Notes: generated by a model not told the origin, from the letters alone. A stretch of DNA of 64,000 bases from Enterobacter bugandensis (GCF_900324475.1 NZ_LT992502.1:2666001-2730000); one strand, 5' to 3'; positions 1 through 10,843 are shown, counted from the stretch's first letter. A program made the numbers and translations.

Positions 1-142
1 GCTGCGGTTTAAATATTTGCAAATTGTTAATTTTGCAGCAATGCGTCCTGTAGACTGATTGAATTCTCACGCTAATTCGGGCATAAAGCCGAAAAGTCAT
101 TATGAAGGCGTGATTGAGACCCCGTGCGCCTGAGGAGTCACC

Positions 143-904
143 GTGCATTATCAACCGCAAAAAAACCTGCTGCAGAACCGAATCATTCTTGTCACCGGCG
201 CCAGCGATGGTATTGGTCGCGAAGCGGCCCTGACGTACGCTGAATATGGCGCAAGCGTAATTCTTATTGGGCGCAACGAAGAAAAGCTCAAAGGGGTCGC
301 TCAGGAAATTGAGGCCGCAGGCGGCACACCTGCCCCCTGGTACACGCTCGATTTGCTGACATGCACCCCAGCGCTCTGCCAGGAGCTTGCTCACCGTATC
401 AGTACCCACTACCCACGTCTTGACGGCGTACTGCACAACGCCGGTTTGTTAGGTGAAGTGCGTCCAATGGATGAACAGGATCCTGAAATCTGGCAGCAGG
501 TGATGCAGGTTAACGTTAACGGTACTTTTTTCCTCACGCAGGCCTTGCTTCCTTTATTACTCAAATCCGAGTCTGGATCTCTGGTCTTCACCTCTTCCAG
601 CGTAGGCCGCGAGGGACGCGCAAACTGGGGGGCTTATGCTGTCTCAAAATTCGCGACCGAGGGCATGATGCAGGTGCTGGCGGATGAGTATCAGAGCCGC
701 CATCTGCGCGTAAACTGCATTAATCCGGGGGGTACGCGCACCAGCATGCGCGCCAGCGCGTTCCCGACGGAAGATCCGCTGAAGCTGAAAACCCCGGCAG
801 ACATTATGCCGCTCTATCTCTGGCTGATGGGCGACGACAGCCGCCGCAAAACCGGAATGACCTTTGATGCCCAGCCGGGCCGCAAACCGGGAATTTCGCA
901 ATGA
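143..904 (+). CDS. yciK: YciK, short-chain dehydrogenase/reductase family oxidoreductase
   Basis: The 253-residue protein matches E. coli YciK along its whole length. It is a classical short-chain dehydrogenase: the cofactor glycine motif TGASDGIG lies at residues 18-25 and the catalytic YxxxK (YAVSK) follows the SSSVG segment near residue 165. Its substrate is not established. Translation starts at GTG, placed by a good ribosome binding site (TGAGGAG) six to seven bases upstream. The stop overlaps the btuR start in an ATGA junction, so the two genes are translationally coupled as in E. coli. Confidence 0.95.
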   Translation: MHYQPQKNLLQNRIILVTGASDGIGREAALTYAEYGASVILIGRNEEKLKGVAQEIEAAGGTPAPWYTLDLLTCTPALCQELAHRISTHYPRLDGVLHNAGLLGEVRPMDEQDPEIWQQVMQVNVNGTFFLTQALLPLLLKSESGSLVFTSSSVGREGRANWGAYAVSKFATEGMMQVLADEYQSRHLRVNCINPGGTRTSMRASAFPTEDPLKLKTPADIMPLYLWLMGDDSRRKTGMTFDAQPGRKPGISQ

Positions 905-1491
905 GTGAAGAACGTCATCAGCAGCGACAGCAGCGTCTAAAGGAACAGGTTGACGCGCGCGTCGCGGCAGCCCAGGACGAGCGAGGGATCGTCATCGTTT
1001 TTACCGGTAATGGTAAAGGCAAAACTACTGCCGCGTTTGGCACTGCTACGCGCGCCGTCGGCCACGGGCAAAAAGTGGGGGTCATCCAGTTTATCAAAGG
1101 GGAATGGCCCAACGGTGAGCGTAATTTGCTTGAACCTCACGGCGTTGAGTTTCAGGTGATGGCGACCGGGTTTACGTGGGATACGCAGAACCGGGAAACC
1201 GATACCGCAGCCTGCCTTGCCGTGTGGAAGCACGCCAAAAGGATGCTGGCTGACCCGACGTTAAATATGGTGCTGCTGGATGAGATCACCTATATGGTCG
1301 CCTACGACTACCTGCCGCTGGAGGAGGTGCTGGATGCACTGAAGAACCGCCCTGCGCACCAGACGGTTATCGTTACAGGTCGTGGGTGTCATCGTGAGAT
1401 TCTGGAGCTGGCAGATACCGTCAGCGAGTTGCGTCCGGTCAAGCATGCGTTTGATGCAGGCATCAAAGCACAAATTGGCATTGATTACTAA
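901..1491 (+). CDS. btuR: BtuR, cob(I)alamin adenosyltransferase
   Basis: BtuR (CobO family, 196 residues, same length as in E. coli) transfers the 5'-deoxyadenosyl group of ATP to cob(I)alamin, giving adenosylcobalamin, and also adenosylates cobinamide during salvage. The P-loop GNGKGKTT lies at residues 36-43, and the family segments around LLDEITYM and TGRGCHREI are intact. The gene overlaps yciK by four bases. A strong hairpin follows the stop. No cobalamin riboswitch is visible upstream, which fits co-transcription with yciK. Confidence 0.97.
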   Translation: MSEERHQQRQQRLKEQVDARVAAAQDERGIVIVFTGNGKGKTTAAFGTATRAVGHGQKVGVIQFIKGEWPNGERNLLEPHGVEFQVMATGFTWDTQNRETDTAACLAVWKHAKRMLADPTLNMVLLDEITYMVAYDYLPLEEVLDALKNRPAHQTVIVTGRGCHREILELADTVSELRPVKHAFDAGIKAQIGIDY

Positions 1492-1493
1492 AG

Positions 1494-1523
1494 AAAAAGC
1501 CCGGTGAGTTCACCGGGCTTTTT
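1494..1523. terminator. Bidirectional terminator between btuR and rluB
   Basis: GCCCGGTG (1499-1506) pairs with CACCGGGC (1511-1518) around an AGTT loop. A-tracts on the left and T-tracts on the right make it a rho-independent terminator in both directions for two converging genes. Confidence 0.9.
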
Positions 1524-1526
1524 CAA

Positions 1527-2402
1527 TTAACCGTTGTTATTCCGGCTGCCAGAGCGACGATTGCTGTTCACCTGGCTGTGGCGTTTCACCGCACGACGGA
1601 TCTGATTCGCCTTCATACGACGACGATCTTTCTCCACCGCCACTTTAGAGGTGGTTTCCGGCGTCAGGCCAACCAGCTCGCGCAGGTAGTTAGTCTGGGT
1701 AAGATCCAGCTCGGTATAACCACCGCGTGGCAGACCTTTCGGCAGCAGAATGTCGCCGTAGCGAACGCGGATCAGGCGGCTAACCTGCACGCCTACCGCT
1801 TCCCACAGACGACGCACCTCGCGGTTACGGCCTTCGGTCAGGGTCACGTTGTACCACTGGTTAATCCCTTCACCACCGGTAAATTTGATGGTTTTGAACG
1901 CCGCAGGGCCGTCTTCCAGCTGTACGCCACGCGACAGATCGCGCAGTTTATTTTCATCGACCTGGCCGAAGACGCGAACGGCGTATTCACGCTCAACTTC
2001 ACGGCTTGGGTGCATCAGACGGTTTGCCAGTTCACCATCGGTGGTGAACAGCAGCAGACCGCAGGTGTTCACGTCCAGACGACCCACCGCAATCCAGCGG
2101 GCGCCGCGCAGTTTTGGCAGACGGTCAAACACCGTTGGACGACCTTCCGGGTCGTTGCGCGTACACAGCTCGCCTTCCGGCTTGTAATACGCCAGCACGC
2201 GGCAGATCTGTTCCGCGGACTCTTTCACGGAGATAAGATGACCGTCAATGCGGATCTTGAGCCCCGGTACGATTTCTACGCGGTCACCCAGCGTGGCGAT
2301 TTTACCGTCCACACTCACGCGGCCCGCTTCAATAATGGCTTCGATTTCACGGCGCGAACCGTGGCCGGCGCGCGCCAGCACTTTCTGTAACTTCTCGCTC
2401 AT
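1527..2402 (-). CDS. rluB: RluB, 23S rRNA pseudouridine(2605) synthase
   Basis: RluB converts U2605 of 23S rRNA to pseudouridine. The 291-residue protein has the E. coli length, an N-terminal S4 RNA-binding domain (about residues 3-60) and an RsuA-family catalytic domain. The catalytic aspartate is D110 in GRLDVNT. The C-terminal tail is basic and ends in Arg/Asn/Gly-rich sequence, as in E. coli. It converges on btuR and shares its terminator. About 97 bases without a gene separate its start from yciO. Confidence 0.96.
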   Translation of the reverse strand: MSEKLQKVLARAGHGSRREIEAIIEAGRVSVDGKIATLGDRVEIVPGLKIRIDGHLISVKESAEQICRVLAYYKPEGELCTRNDPEGRPTVFDRLPKLRGARWIAVGRLDVNTCGLLLFTTDGELANRLMHPSREVEREYAVRVFGQVDENKLRDLSRGVQLEDGPAAFKTIKFTGGEGINQWYNVTLTEGRNREVRRLWEAVGVQVSRLIRVRYGDILLPKGLPRGGYTELDLTQTNYLRELVGLTPETTSKVAVEKDRRRMKANQIRRAVKRHSQVNSNRRSGSRNNNG

Positions 2403-2499
2403 TGAGCTTCCTCAGGTGTCGCCTTCACAGGCGTCGAATCAGGTCAAAAACAGGGCAACGCCCTGCTTTGATGGCCGCGTAGTATATCTGCTTACACCC

Positions 2500-3120
2500 T
2501 TACAAGAAAGGCTTAACATCGCCCACGCCTTCACGAATGACTTCTGGCGCATCTTCGGTGAGATCCACCACGGTGGTCGGCTGCTGGCCGAGATAACCGC
2601 CGTGAATAATCAGCTCCACCACCTTCTCCAGACGATCTTTTATCTCCTCCGGATCGGACTCGGTAAACTCGCTGCCCGGCAGCATCAGCGAGGTGGAGAG
2701 CATCGGCTCGCCGAGGGTTTCCAGCAGCGCCTGGGCAATCGGGTTCGACGGCACGCGCATGCCGATAGTCTTACGCTTTTCCTGCAGCAGGCGACGCGGC
2801 ACCTCCTTCGTCCCTTTCAGGATGAACGTGTAGTTGCCCGGCGTATTGTTCTTAATCAGGCGAAACGCCACGTTGTCGACATACGCATAGGTCGACAGCT
2901 CAGAGAGATCGCGGCACATCAGGGTAAAGTTATGGCCGTCCGGCAGCTGACGAATACGGCAAATGCGTTCCATCGCTCCTTTATCTTCAATTTTACAGCC
3001 CAGCGCGTAGCCGGAATCGGTCGGGTAGACTATCACGCCGCCTTTGCGGACGATCTCCACGGCCTGGTTAATCAGACGTGGCTGCGGGTTGTCCGGATGG
3101 ATATAGAAAAACTGACTCAT
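2500..3120 (-). CDS. yciO: YciO, YrdC/Sua5-domain protein
   Basis: This 206-residue protein has one YrdC-like domain, the fold that makes threonylcarbamoyl-AMP in TsaC/Sua5. Near the N-terminus it has GGVIVYPTDSGYALGC, which corresponds to the nucleotide/carbamoyl binding segment. YciO is a paralogue of TsaC, and its own role remains poorly defined. The start ATG overlaps the stop of the upstream rnm gene (ATGA), so the two are one operon. Confidence 0.94.
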   Translation of the reverse strand: MSQFFYIHPDNPQPRLINQAVEIVRKGGVIVYPTDSGYALGCKIEDKGAMERICRIRQLPDGHNFTLMCRDLSELSTYAYVDNVAFRLIKNNTPGNYTFILKGTKEVPRRLLQEKRKTIGMRVPSNPIAQALLETLGEPMLSTSLMLPGSEFTESDPEEIKDRLEKVVELIIHGGYLGQQPTTVVDLTEDAPEVIREGVGDVKPFL

Positions 3121-3998
3121 ACTTCCCTCTCTTCAATTTGCTGCGGCTGCTCCCAGAGCTGCCAGACCGGCTCAACGCCAGCGGGTAGCCAGAGCTTGCG
3201 TCCCAGCTCGATCCACGCGCAGGGCTGGTGGAAATCAGAGCCCTGTGACCCTAGCAGGCCAAACTGGCGGGCATAAGTCGCGAGCTGCGCGCGCTCGTTG
3301 GGCGCCTGCTGACACTGGGCGACTTCCATCGCCTCGCCACCGCATTCGGCAAAGTGCGCCAGCAGCCGTTTCAGCCATTTAGCAGAAAGATTATACCGTC
3401 CCGGATGGGCCAGCACGGCCTTACCGCCAGAATGATGAATGACATCAATAGCTTGTTTTATTGTACACCACTGTGGCGGAACGTATCCGGTTTTCCCGCG
3501 CGCCAGATACTTTTTAAAGACATCCGCCATGGTCGTCGCTTTGCCCGCTTCAACCAGAAAGCGGGCGAAATGACCGCGGGTGACCGCCCCGCCGTTCGCC
3601 AGCTTTTGCGCACCTTCCAGCGCGCCCGGAATATGCGCCTTCTCCAGACGCTCGCCGATCATCTCCGCGCGCTGGTTGCGGCGCGTTTTTTGTTCTTGCA
3701 AAAAGGCAAGAAGTGCCGGATGTTCTATATCAATGTTCAGGCCAACGATATGAATCTCATGGTTTTCCCAGACGGTCGAGATCTCGACGCCGGGCACCAG
3801 ATTCAGCGCCAGCCCGCTGCGGGCAATCTCGGCGCGCGCTGCCGGAATGGCGTCGGTGGTATCGTGATCGGTTATCGCCAGCGTGCCAACACGCATTTCA
3901 ACCGCGCGATGAACCAGGGCTTCGGGTGTCAGCAGGCCATCAGAGGCCTGAGTATGGCTGTGTAAATCATAAATAATCGCGTAGGTGGTATCGCTCAA
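3117..3998 (-). CDS. rnm: Rnm (YciV), PHP-domain 5'-3' exonuclease / 3',5'-nucleoside bisphosphate phosphatase
   Basis: Rnm (RNase AM) is a PHP-domain phosphoesterase that trims 5' ends of rRNA precursors and hydrolyses 3',5'-bisphosphonucleotides. Metal-binding motifs are visible: DLHSHT near the start, ITDHDT, the later HP motif in VLAHPGRYN, and GSDFH near the C-terminus. I place the start at a TTG at 3998, preceded by a GGGAAG element. That gives 293 residues, the E. coli YciV length. An in-frame ATG at 4010 would add MGSA but lacks a ribosome binding site. It is the first gene of the rnm-yciO pair and is divergent from trp. Confidence 0.9.
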   Translation of the reverse strand: MSDTTYAIIYDLHSHTQASDGLLTPEALVHRAVEMRVGTLAITDHDTTDAIPAARAEIARSGLALNLVPGVEISTVWENHEIHIVGLNIDIEHPALLAFLQEQKTRRNQRAEMIGERLEKAHIPGALEGAQKLANGGAVTRGHFARFLVEAGKATTMADVFKKYLARGKTGYVPPQWCTIKQAIDVIHHSGGKAVLAHPGRYNLSAKWLKRLLAHFAECGGEAMEVAQCQQAPNERAQLATYARQFGLLGSQGSDFHQPCAWIELGRKLWLPAGVEPVWQLWEQPQQIEEREV

Positions 3999-4074
3999 AG
4001 CACTTCCCATAACAGGTTGGAGACATCCGAAAACGCCATGATACCGACTTAACGTGAAATTCTGAAATCAAGGG

Positions 4075-4109
4075 TTGACAATACGCCATCGAACTAGTTA
4101 ACTAGTACG
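4075..4109 (+). promoter_or_regulatory. trp promoter and TrpR operator
   Basis: A perfect -35 (TTGACA, 4075-4080) is followed after 17 bases by the -10 TTAACT (4098-4103). Across the -10 lies the TrpR palindrome with core CTAGTTAACTAG (4094-4105), essentially the E. coli operator. Tryptophan-bound TrpR therefore blocks polymerase binding directly. Confidence 0.95.
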
Positions 4110-4137
4110 CAAGTTCACACGAGAAAGGTATCTGAAA

Positions 4138-4182
4138 ATGACAGCACATTTCACTCTGCACGGTTGGTGGCGCACTTCCTGA
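4138..4182 (+). CDS. trpL: trp operon leader peptide
   Basis: The 14-codon frame reads [14 protein letters not shown], with tandem Trp codons at 4165-4170 that stall the ribosome when charged tRNA-Trp is scarce. The GWWRTS end is identical to E. coli TrpL, while the first residues differ. It is preceded by GAGAAAGG and followed by the attenuator stem-loops. Confidence 0.95.
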   Translation: MTAHFTLHGWWRTS

Positions 4183-4226
4183 TCTTCGGGCAGTGTCACG
4201 CATCTGCGAAATGCAAACAGATACCC

Positions 4227-4252
4227 GCCCGCTACCCAGCGGGCTTTTTTTT
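4227..4252 (+). terminator. trp attenuator
   Basis: GCCCGC (4227-4232) pairs with GCGGGC (4239-4244) around TACCCA and runs into eight T residues. This is the regions 3:4 terminator of trp attenuation. It forms unless a ribosome stalled at the Trp codons of trpL allows the 2:3 antiterminator. Confidence 0.94.
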
Positions 4253-4277
4253 GAACAGAATAAATGAGAATCACAAC

Positions 4278-5840
4278 ATGCAAACAGCCAAACCTCATCT
4301 CGAACTGTTGACCTGCGAGGCGGTCTATCGCCACAACCCGACCGCGCTGTTTCATCAGGTGTGCGGCGCGCGTCCGGCGACGCTGCTGCTGGAGTCTGCG
4401 GATATCGACAGCAAGGACGATCTGAAAAGCCTGCTGCTGGTCGACAGCGCGCTGCGCATTACCGCGTTAGGTGACACCGTCACCATTAAGGCGCTCTCTG
4501 ATAATGGCGCATCGCTGCTGCCGCTGCTGGATGCGGCTCTGCCCGCGGGCATCGACAATGAACGTCACCCGGACCTGCGAATTCTGCATTTCCCGCCGGT
4601 AAGCCAGCTGCTCGACGAAGATGCGCGCCTCTGCTCGCTGTCCGTGTTCGATGCCTTCCGCCTGCTGCAAAATCTTGTCACCGTGCCGGAAGATGAGCGC
4701 GAAGCAATGTTCTTCGGCGGGCTGTTTGCTTACGACCTGGTCGCCGGTTTTGAAGATTTGCCGGAAACCGAGCAGGGCAACCGCTGCCCGGACTACTGTT
4801 TCTACCTGGCCGAAACCCTGTTGGTGATCGACCATCAGAAAAAATATACCCGCATCCAGGCAAGCCTGTTCACGCCCTCTGCGTCTGAGAAAAACCGCCT
4901 TGAGCATCGCATCGCCCAGCTCCGGCAGCAGATGACGGAAGCGCCGCCTGCGCTGCCGGTACAGCACGTGGAAAAAATGACATGCGACGTTAACCAGACC
5001 GACGATCAATACGGGGCCGTGGTTCGCCAGATGCAAAAGGCTATTCGCGCCGGGGAGATTTTCCAGGTTGTGCCGTCCCGCCGTTTCTCGCTGCCCTGCC
5101 CGTCACCGCTGGCGGCTTACGACGTGCTGAAGAAGAGCAACCCGAGCCCATATATGTTCTTTATGCAGGACAATGATTTCACGCTGTTTGGCGCCTCGCC
5201 GGAAAGCTCGCTGAAGTACGACGCCACCAGCCGCCAGATTGAGATCTACCCGATTGCGGGCACCCGTCCGCGTGGCCGTCGTGCCGATGGCTCTCTGGAT
5301 CGCGATCTGGACAGCCGCATCGAACTGGAAATGCGAACCGACCACAAGGAGCTCTCCGAACACCTGATGCTGGTTGACCTGGCGCGTAACGACCTGGCGC
5401 GCATTTGCACCCCGGGCAGCCGCTACGTGGCAGACCTGACCAAAGTTGACCGTTACTCCTTCGTGATGCACCTGGTCTCCCGCGTGGTGGGTGAACTGCG
5501 CAGCGACCTCGACGTGCTGCACGCCTACCGTGCCTGCATGAATATGGGCACCCTGAGCGGCGCGCCGAAGGTGCGCGCCATGCAGCTTATCGCCGAAGCG
5601 GAAGGACGTCGGCGCGGGAGCTACGGCGGCGCGGTGGGTTACTTCACCGCCCACGGCGACCTTGATACCTGCATCGTGATCCGCTCCGCCTACGTCGAAG
5701 ACGGTATTGCCACCGTTCAGGCCGGCGCCGGGATTGTTCTTGACTCTGTTCCGCAGTCTGAAGCTGACGAAACCCGCAGTAAAGCACGCGCGGTATTGCG
5801 CGCCATCGCTACCGCACACCACGCACAGGAGATTTTCTGA
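4278..5840 (+). CDS. trpE: TrpE, anthranilate synthase component I
   Basis: TrpE makes anthranilate from chorismate and ammonia or TrpG-derived glutamine nitrogen. It has 520 residues, as in E. coli. The N-terminal part carries the feedback site for tryptophan ([11 protein letters not shown] region). The C-terminal chorismate-binding domain has the family signatures [21 protein letters not shown] and GAPKVRAM. The start is the ATG at 4278 after the attenuator; an upstream extension of the frame runs back through the leader and is not real. Its stop shares one base with the trpGD start. Confidence 0.97.
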   Translation: MQTAKPHLELLTCEAVYRHNPTALFHQVCGARPATLLLESADIDSKDDLKSLLLVDSALRITALGDTVTIKALSDNGASLLPLLDAALPAGIDNERHPDLRILHFPPVSQLLDEDARLCSLSVFDAFRLLQNLVTVPEDEREAMFFGGLFAYDLVAGFEDLPETEQGNRCPDYCFYLAETLLVIDHQKKYTRIQASLFTPSASEKNRLEHRIAQLRQQMTEAPPALPVQHVEKMTCDVNQTDDQYGAVVRQMQKAIRAGEIFQVVPSRRFSLPCPSPLAAYDVLKKSNPSPYMFFMQDNDFTLFGASPESSLKYDATSRQIEIYPIAGTRPRGRRADGSLDRDLDSRIELEMRTDHKELSEHLMLVDLARNDLARICTPGSRYVADLTKVDRYSFVMHLVSRVVGELRSDLDVLHAYRACMNMGTLSGAPKVRAMQLIAEAEGRRRGSYGGAVGYFTAHGDLDTCIVIRSAYVEDGIATVQAGAGIVLDSVPQSEADETRSKARAVLRAIATAHHAQEIF

Positions 5841-7435
5841 TGGCTGACATTCTGCTGCTCGATAATATCGACTCCTTTACCTATAACCTGGCAGATCAGC
5901 TGCGTGCGAATGGTCACAACGTCGTTATCTACCGCAACCACGTTCCTGCTCAGACCCTGATTGACCGTCTGGCGACCATGCAAAACCCGGTGCTGATGCT
6001 CTCCCCGGGGCCGGGCGCGCCGAGCGAAGCGGGCTGTATGCCCGAACTGCTGACCCGCATGCGCGGCAAGCTGCCGATTATCGGTATCTGCCTTGGTCAC
6101 CAGGCAATCGTGGAAGCTTACGGCGGTTACGTCGGCCAGGCGGGCGAGATCCTGCACGGTAAAGCCTCCAGTATTGAACATGACGGCCAGGCAATGTTTG
6201 CCGGGCTGCCGAATCCGCTCCCGGTCGCGCGCTATCATTCGCTGGTCGGCAGCAACATTCCGGCCGGGCTGACCATCAACGCCTCGTTTGAAGGGATGGT
6301 GATGGCGGTACGCCACGATGCGGATCGCGTCTGCGGGATGCAGTTCCACCCGGAATCTATTTTGACCTCCAATGGCGCCCGCCTGCTGGAACAGACCCTT
6401 GACTGGGCGTTACAGAAGCTGGAGCAGACCAACACCCTGCAGCCGATTCTGGAAAAACTGTATCAGGCCCAGACCCTGAGCCAGCAGGAGAGCCACCAGC
6501 TTTTTTCCGCCGTCGTGCGCGGCGAGCTGAAGCCTGAGCAACTGGCGGCGGCGCTGGTGAGCATGAAAGTGCGCGGCGAAAGCCCGCAGGAGATCGCCGG
6601 TGCGGCCACCGCGCTGCTGGAAAATGCCGCCCCGTTCCCGCGTCCGGACTATCAGTTTGCGGATATCGTCGGGACCGGTGGCGACGGCAGCAACAGCATC
6701 AATATTTCGACCGCCAGCGCCTTTGTGGCGGCGGCCTGCGGCCTGAAGGTGGCCAAGCACGGTAACCGCAGCGTCTCCAGCCGTTCAGGCTCGTCCGATC
6801 TGCTGGCCGCGTTTGGCATCAATCTGGAGATGAATGCCGAACGTTCGCGTGAAGCGCTGGACGATTTGGGCGTTTGCTTCCTGTTTGCACCGAAGTACCA
6901 CACCGGTTTCCGCCACGCGATGCCGGTTCGCCAGCAGCTTAAAACCCGCACGCTGTTTAACGTGCTCGGCCCGCTGATCAACCCGGCCCATCCGCCGCTG
7001 GCATTAATTGGTGTTTACAGCCCTGAGCTGGTCCTGCCGATTGCCGAGACGCTGCGCGTGCTGGGTTACAAACGCGCCGCCGTGGTGCACAGCGGCGGAA
7101 TGGATGAAGTTTCGCTGCATGCGCCGACGCTGGTGGCCGAGCTTAACGATGGTGAAGTACTCAGCTATCAGCTTGAGGCGTCTGATTTCGGCTTAACGCC
7201 GTACCATCAGGAAGCGCTGGCAGGCGGTACGCCGGAAGAAAACCGTGACATTCTGACGCGCTTACTACAAGGTAAAGGTGAGGCCGCTCATGAGGCCGCC
7301 GTGGCTGCCAACGTCGCCATGCTGATGCGTTTGCACGGTGAGGAAGACCTGAAGGCCAATGCTCAAAAAGTTCTGGATGTACTGCGCTCCGGTGCAGCTT
7401 ACGATCGCGTTACCGCACTTGCGGCAAGAGGGTAA
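5840..7435 (+). CDS. trpGD: TrpGD, anthranilate synthase glutaminase fused to anthranilate phosphoribosyltransferase
   Basis: A 531-residue bifunctional protein of the enterobacterial fused type (called trpD in E. coli). Residues 1 to about 195 are the class I glutamine amidotransferase, with nucleophile C84 in GICLGHQ and the His/Glu pair in MQFHPES. The rest is the phosphoribosyltransferase that joins anthranilate to PRPP, with the glycine-rich GTGGDGSNS and KHGNR motifs. TrpG supplies ammonia to TrpE. It is coupled to trpE by a one-base overlap and followed three bases later by trpCF. Confidence 0.97.
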   Translation: MADILLLDNIDSFTYNLADQLRANGHNVVIYRNHVPAQTLIDRLATMQNPVLMLSPGPGAPSEAGCMPELLTRMRGKLPIIGICLGHQAIVEAYGGYVGQAGEILHGKASSIEHDGQAMFAGLPNPLPVARYHSLVGSNIPAGLTINASFEGMVMAVRHDADRVCGMQFHPESILTSNGARLLEQTLDWALQKLEQTNTLQPILEKLYQAQTLSQQESHQLFSAVVRGELKPEQLAAALVSMKVRGESPQEIAGAATALLENAAPFPRPDYQFADIVGTGGDGSNSINISTASAFVAAACGLKVAKHGNRSVSSRSGSSDLLAAFGINLEMNAERSREALDDLGVCFLFAPKYHTGFRHAMPVRQQLKTRTLFNVLGPLINPAHPPLALIGVYSPELVLPIAETLRVLGYKRAAVVHSGGMDEVSLHAPTLVAELNDGEVLSYQLEASDFGLTPYHQEALAGGTPEENRDILTRLLQGKGEAAHEAAVAANVAMLMRLHGEEDLKANAQKVLDVLRSGAAYDRVTALAARG

Positions 7436-7438
7436 AGA

Positions 7439-8797
7439 ATGCAGACCGTTTTAGCGAAAATCGTTGCCGATAAGGCCATCTGGGTGGAAGCACGCAAAGC
7501 AGAGCAGCCGCTTGCCAGTTTCCAGAATGACGTCGTCCCGAGCAGCCGTCGTTTCTATGACGCCCTGCAGGGTGCACGTACCGCCTTTATTCTGGAGTGC
7601 AAAAAGGCCTCGCCCTCAAAAGGCGTTATTCGTGACGATTTCGACCCGGCGCGTATCGCCGGTATTTATAAGCATCATGCGTCGGCAATCTCCGTGCTGA
7701 CGGATGAGAAATATTTCCAGGGCAGCTTCGATTTTCTGCCGATCGTCAGCGGCATCGCACCGCAGCCGATCCTGTGCAAAGACTTTATTATCGACCCGTA
7801 TCAGATCTGGCTGGCGCGTTTCTACCAGGCCGATGCCTGCCTGCTGATGCTCTCGGTACTGGACGACGAACAGTATCGGCAGCTTGCTGCCGTGGCGCAC
7901 AGCCTGAAAATGGGCGTGCTGACCGAAGTGAGTAACGAAGAAGAGCTTGAGCGCGCCATCGCGCTGGAAGCCAAAGTGGTCGGCATCAACAACCGCGATC
8001 TTCGCGACTTGTCGATTGACCTGAACCGCACCCGCCAGCTGGCGCCACGTCTGGGTGCGGGCGTCACGGTGATCAGCGAGTCCGGCATTAACAGCTACGC
8101 CCAGGTGCGCGAGCTGAGCCACTTCGCCAACGGTTTCCTGATTGGCTCCGCCATGATGGAACATGACGACCTCAATGCGGCGGTGCGTCGTGTGCTGCTG
8201 GGTGAAAACAAAGTCTGCGGCCTAACCCGCGAACAGGATGCGCTGGCCGCGTATGAGGCTGGAGCAATCTATGGCGGTTTAATCTTCGTCGACACCTCTC
8301 CTCGTGCAGTCAATGAGGAACAGGCCCGCAAGGTAATCGCGGCGGCCCCGCTGAGCTATGTTGGCGTGTTCCGCAATGCGGATGTCGCGGACGTTGTGGC
8401 AAAAGCCGACGCGTTATCCCTGAGTGCCGTTCAGCTCCATGGCGATGAAGATCAGGCGTATATCAATGCCCTGCGCGACGCGCTGGCACCGCAGGTTCAA
8501 ATCTGGAAAGCACAAAGCGTGGGCACCACCCTGCCCGCACGTAATCTTCACCACGTTGACAAATACGTGCTCGACAACGGCCAGGGCGGCACCGGACAAC
8601 GTTTTGACTGGTCGCTGCTGAACGGCGAAACGCTGGACAACGTCCTGCTGGCGGGCGGACTAAGCCCGGATAACTGTGTGGAAGCCGCGAAAACCGGCTG
8701 CGCAGGCCTCGATTTCAATTCAGGCGTAGAGTCGCAACCGGGTATCAAAGATGCCAGCAAGCTGGCCTCGGTGTTTAAAACTCTGCGTGCATATTAA
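7439..8797 (+). CDS. trpCF: TrpCF, indole-3-glycerol phosphate synthase / phosphoribosylanthranilate isomerase
   Basis: A 452-residue fusion of two TIM barrels catalysing consecutive steps. The N-terminal half is indole-3-glycerol phosphate synthase (signatures [30 protein letters not shown]). The C-terminal half is phosphoribosylanthranilate isomerase, starting at [11 protein letters not shown], with AVQLHGDE and [10 protein letters not shown]. This is the E. coli trpC arrangement. The gene starts three bases after the trpGD stop. Confidence 0.97.
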   Translation: MQTVLAKIVADKAIWVEARKAEQPLASFQNDVVPSSRRFYDALQGARTAFILECKKASPSKGVIRDDFDPARIAGIYKHHASAISVLTDEKYFQGSFDFLPIVSGIAPQPILCKDFIIDPYQIWLARFYQADACLLMLSVLDDEQYRQLAAVAHSLKMGVLTEVSNEEELERAIALEAKVVGINNRDLRDLSIDLNRTRQLAPRLGAGVTVISESGINSYAQVRELSHFANGFLIGSAMMEHDDLNAAVRRVLLGENKVCGLTREQDALAAYEAGAIYGGLIFVDTSPRAVNEEQARKVIAAAPLSYVGVFRNADVADVVAKADALSLSAVQLHGDEDQAYINALRDALAPQVQIWKAQSVGTTLPARNLHHVDKYVLDNGQGGTGQRFDWSLLNGETLDNVLLAGGLSPDNCVEAAKTGCAGLDFNSGVESQPGIKDASKLASVFKTLRAY

Positions 8798-8807
8798 GGA
8801 AGAGAAG

Positions 8808-10001
8808 ATGACGACATTACTTAACCCGTATTTTGGTGAATTCGGCGGGATGTACGTTCCGCAAATCCTGATGCCCGCGCTGCGCCAGCTGGAAGAAGCG
8901 TTCGTGAGCGCGCAGAAAGATCCTGCGTTTCAGGCGGAGTTTACCGACCTGCTGAAAAACTACGCCGGGCGTCCAACCGCGCTGACCAAATGCCGCAACC
9001 TGACCGAAGGCACCAAAACCACGCTGTATCTTAAGCGTGAAGATCTGCTGCACGGCGGCGCGCATAAAACTAACCAGGTGCTGGGCCAGGCGCTGCTCGC
9101 GAAGCGTATGGGTAAAACCGAAATCATCGCCGAAACCGGCGCGGGCCAGCACGGCGTGGCTTCTGCGCTCGCCAGCGCCCTGCTCGGCCTGAAGTGCCGC
9201 ATCTATATGGGTGCTAAAGACGTTGAGCGTCAGTCGCCGAACGTGTTCCGTATGCGCCTGATGGGTGCGGAAGTGATCCCGGTGCACAGCGGTTCTGCGA
9301 CGCTGAAAGATGCCTGTAACGAAGCGCTGCGCGACTGGTCCGGCAGCTACGAAACCGCGCACTATATGCTCGGCACCGCGGCAGGTCCTCACCCGTTCCC
9401 GACCATCGTGCGCGAATTCCAGCGCATGATCGGTGAAGAGACCAAAGCGCAGATCCTTGAAAAAGAGGGTCGCCTGCCGGATGCAGTCATTGCCTGCGTC
9501 GGCGGCGGGTCTAACGCCATCGGCATGTTTGCCGATTTTATCGACGAAACCCGCGTAGGGCTGATTGGCGTCGAGCCTGCCGGTCATGGGATTGAAACTG
9601 GCGAGCACGGCGCGCCGCTGAAGCATGGCCGCGTGGGGATCTACTTCGGCATGAAAGCCCCGATGATGCAGACCGATGAAGGGCAGATTGAAGAGTCTTA
9701 CTCAATTTCTGCCGGACTGGACTTCCCGTCCGTTGGGCCACAGCACGCGTTCCTGAACAGCACGGGGCGCGCGGACTATGTCTCCATTACCGATGACGAA
9801 GCGCTGGAAGCCTTCAAAACGCTGTGCCGCAGCGAAGGGATCATCCCGGCGCTGGAGTCTTCTCACGCGCTGGCGCACGCGCTGAAAATGATGAAAGAGA
9901 ACCCGGAAAAAGAGCAACTGCTGGTGGTGAACCTTTCCGGTCGCGGTGACAAAGATATCTTCACCGTTCACGATATTTTGAAAGCACGAGGGGAAATCTG
10001 A
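8808..10001 (+). CDS. trpB: TrpB, tryptophan synthase beta chain
   Basis: TrpB condenses indole, channelled from TrpA, with serine to give tryptophan, using pyridoxal phosphate. The 397-residue protein has the Schiff-base lysine K87 in GGAHKTN and the phosphate-binding GGGSNAIG loop. The ATG at 8808, preceded by AAGGAAGAGAAG, gives the family N-terminus [14 protein letters not shown]; a longer in-frame start inside trpCF is a shadow. Its stop overlaps the trpA start by one base, which favours equal synthesis of the two subunits. Confidence 0.97.
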   Translation: MTTLLNPYFGEFGGMYVPQILMPALRQLEEAFVSAQKDPAFQAEFTDLLKNYAGRPTALTKCRNLTEGTKTTLYLKREDLLHGGAHKTNQVLGQALLAKRMGKTEIIAETGAGQHGVASALASALLGLKCRIYMGAKDVERQSPNVFRMRLMGAEVIPVHSGSATLKDACNEALRDWSGSYETAHYMLGTAAGPHPFPTIVREFQRMIGEETKAQILEKEGRLPDAVIACVGGGSNAIGMFADFIDETRVGLIGVEPAGHGIETGEHGAPLKHGRVGIYFGMKAPMMQTDEGQIEESYSISAGLDFPSVGPQHAFLNSTGRADYVSITDDEALEAFKTLCRSEGIIPALESSHALAHALKMMKENPEKEQLLVVNLSGRGDKDIFTVHDILKARGEI

Positions 10002-10810
10002 TGGAACGCTACGATAACGTATTTGCTGAACTGAAATCCCGCCAGGAAGGCGCGTTCGTCCCCTTCGTTACGCTGGGCGACCCCGGCCCTGAGCAGTCTC
10101 TGAAGATTATCGACGCCCTGATTGAAGCCGGCGCCGACGCGCTGGAGCTGGGTATTCCGTTCTCCGATCCGCTGGCGGATGGCCCGACCATCCAGAACGC
10201 CACCCTGCGCGCCTTTGCGGCAGGCGTGACCCCAACCCAGTGCTTTGAAATGCTGGCGGCGATCCGCCAGAAGCACCCGACCATTCCGATTGGTCTGCTG
10301 ATGTACGCCAACCTGGTGTTCAACCGTGGTGCTGACGAGTTCTATGCAGAATGCGCGCGCGTAGGTGTCGACTCGGTCCTGGTAGCAGACGTGCCCGTGG
10401 AAGAGTCCGCGCCGTTCCGCCAGGCTGCGATGCGTCACAATGTCGCCCCTATTTTCATCTGTCCGCCAAACGCCGATGATGAACTGCTGCGCCAGATAGC
10501 CTCTTACGGGCGCGGGTATACCTATCTGCTTTCGCGCGCGGGCGTGACCGGCGCCGAAAATAAAGCTGCACTGCCGCTGCATCATCTGGTGGAAAAGCTG
10601 GCCGAGTACCATGCCGCGCCGCCGCTGCAGGGCTTCGGGATCTCCTCTCCGGATCAGGTCACCGCGGCAATTGAGGCGAAGGCGGCGGGTGCCATCTCCG
10701 GCTCCGCGATTGTGAAGATCATCGAGAAGAACGTGGACAAGCCCGAGCAGATGCTGGCCGAGCTGAAGGCGTTTGTGACCGCAATGAAAGCAGCGACGCG
10801 TAAAGCATAA
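10001..10810 (+). CDS. trpA: TrpA, tryptophan synthase alpha chain
   Basis: TrpA cleaves indole-3-glycerol phosphate to indole and glyceraldehyde 3-phosphate in the alpha2-beta2 complex. The 269-residue TIM barrel keeps both catalytic acids, E49 (LELGIPF) and D60 (PLADGP). It is the last gene of the operon. The next gene starts 180 bases downstream. Confidence 0.97.
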   Translation: MERYDNVFAELKSRQEGAFVPFVTLGDPGPEQSLKIIDALIEAGADALELGIPFSDPLADGPTIQNATLRAFAAGVTPTQCFEMLAAIRQKHPTIPIGLLMYANLVFNRGADEFYAECARVGVDSVLVADVPVEESAPFRQAAMRHNVAPIFICPPNADDELLRQIASYGRGYTYLLSRAGVTGAENKAALPLHHLVEKLAEYHAAPPLQGFGISSPDQVTAAIEAKAAGAISGSAIVKIIEKNVDKPEQMLAELKAFVTAMKAATRKA

Positions 10811-10817
10811 TCCCTCT

Positions 10818-10843
10818 ACCGTCTGGCAACCCTGCCAGACGGT
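10818..10843 (+). terminator. Hairpin after trpA
   Basis: ACCGTCTGGCA (10818-10828) pairs perfectly with TGCCAGACGGT (10833-10843) around ACCC. The stem has 11 pairs, but the following sequence is pyrimidine-rich rather than a T-run. It may be the trp t hairpin acting with rho, or a 3'-end stabiliser. Confidence 0.55.

Noticed and set aside
1..142. A possible gene start before yciK
   Set aside because: The 142 bases hold the yciK leader and ribosome binding site only; any neighbouring gene lies outside the window.
1578..2390. 270-codon open frame on the plus strand opposite rluB
   Set aside because: It is a mirror of a strongly supported gene in a GC-rich context, with no family resemblance and no ribosome binding site.
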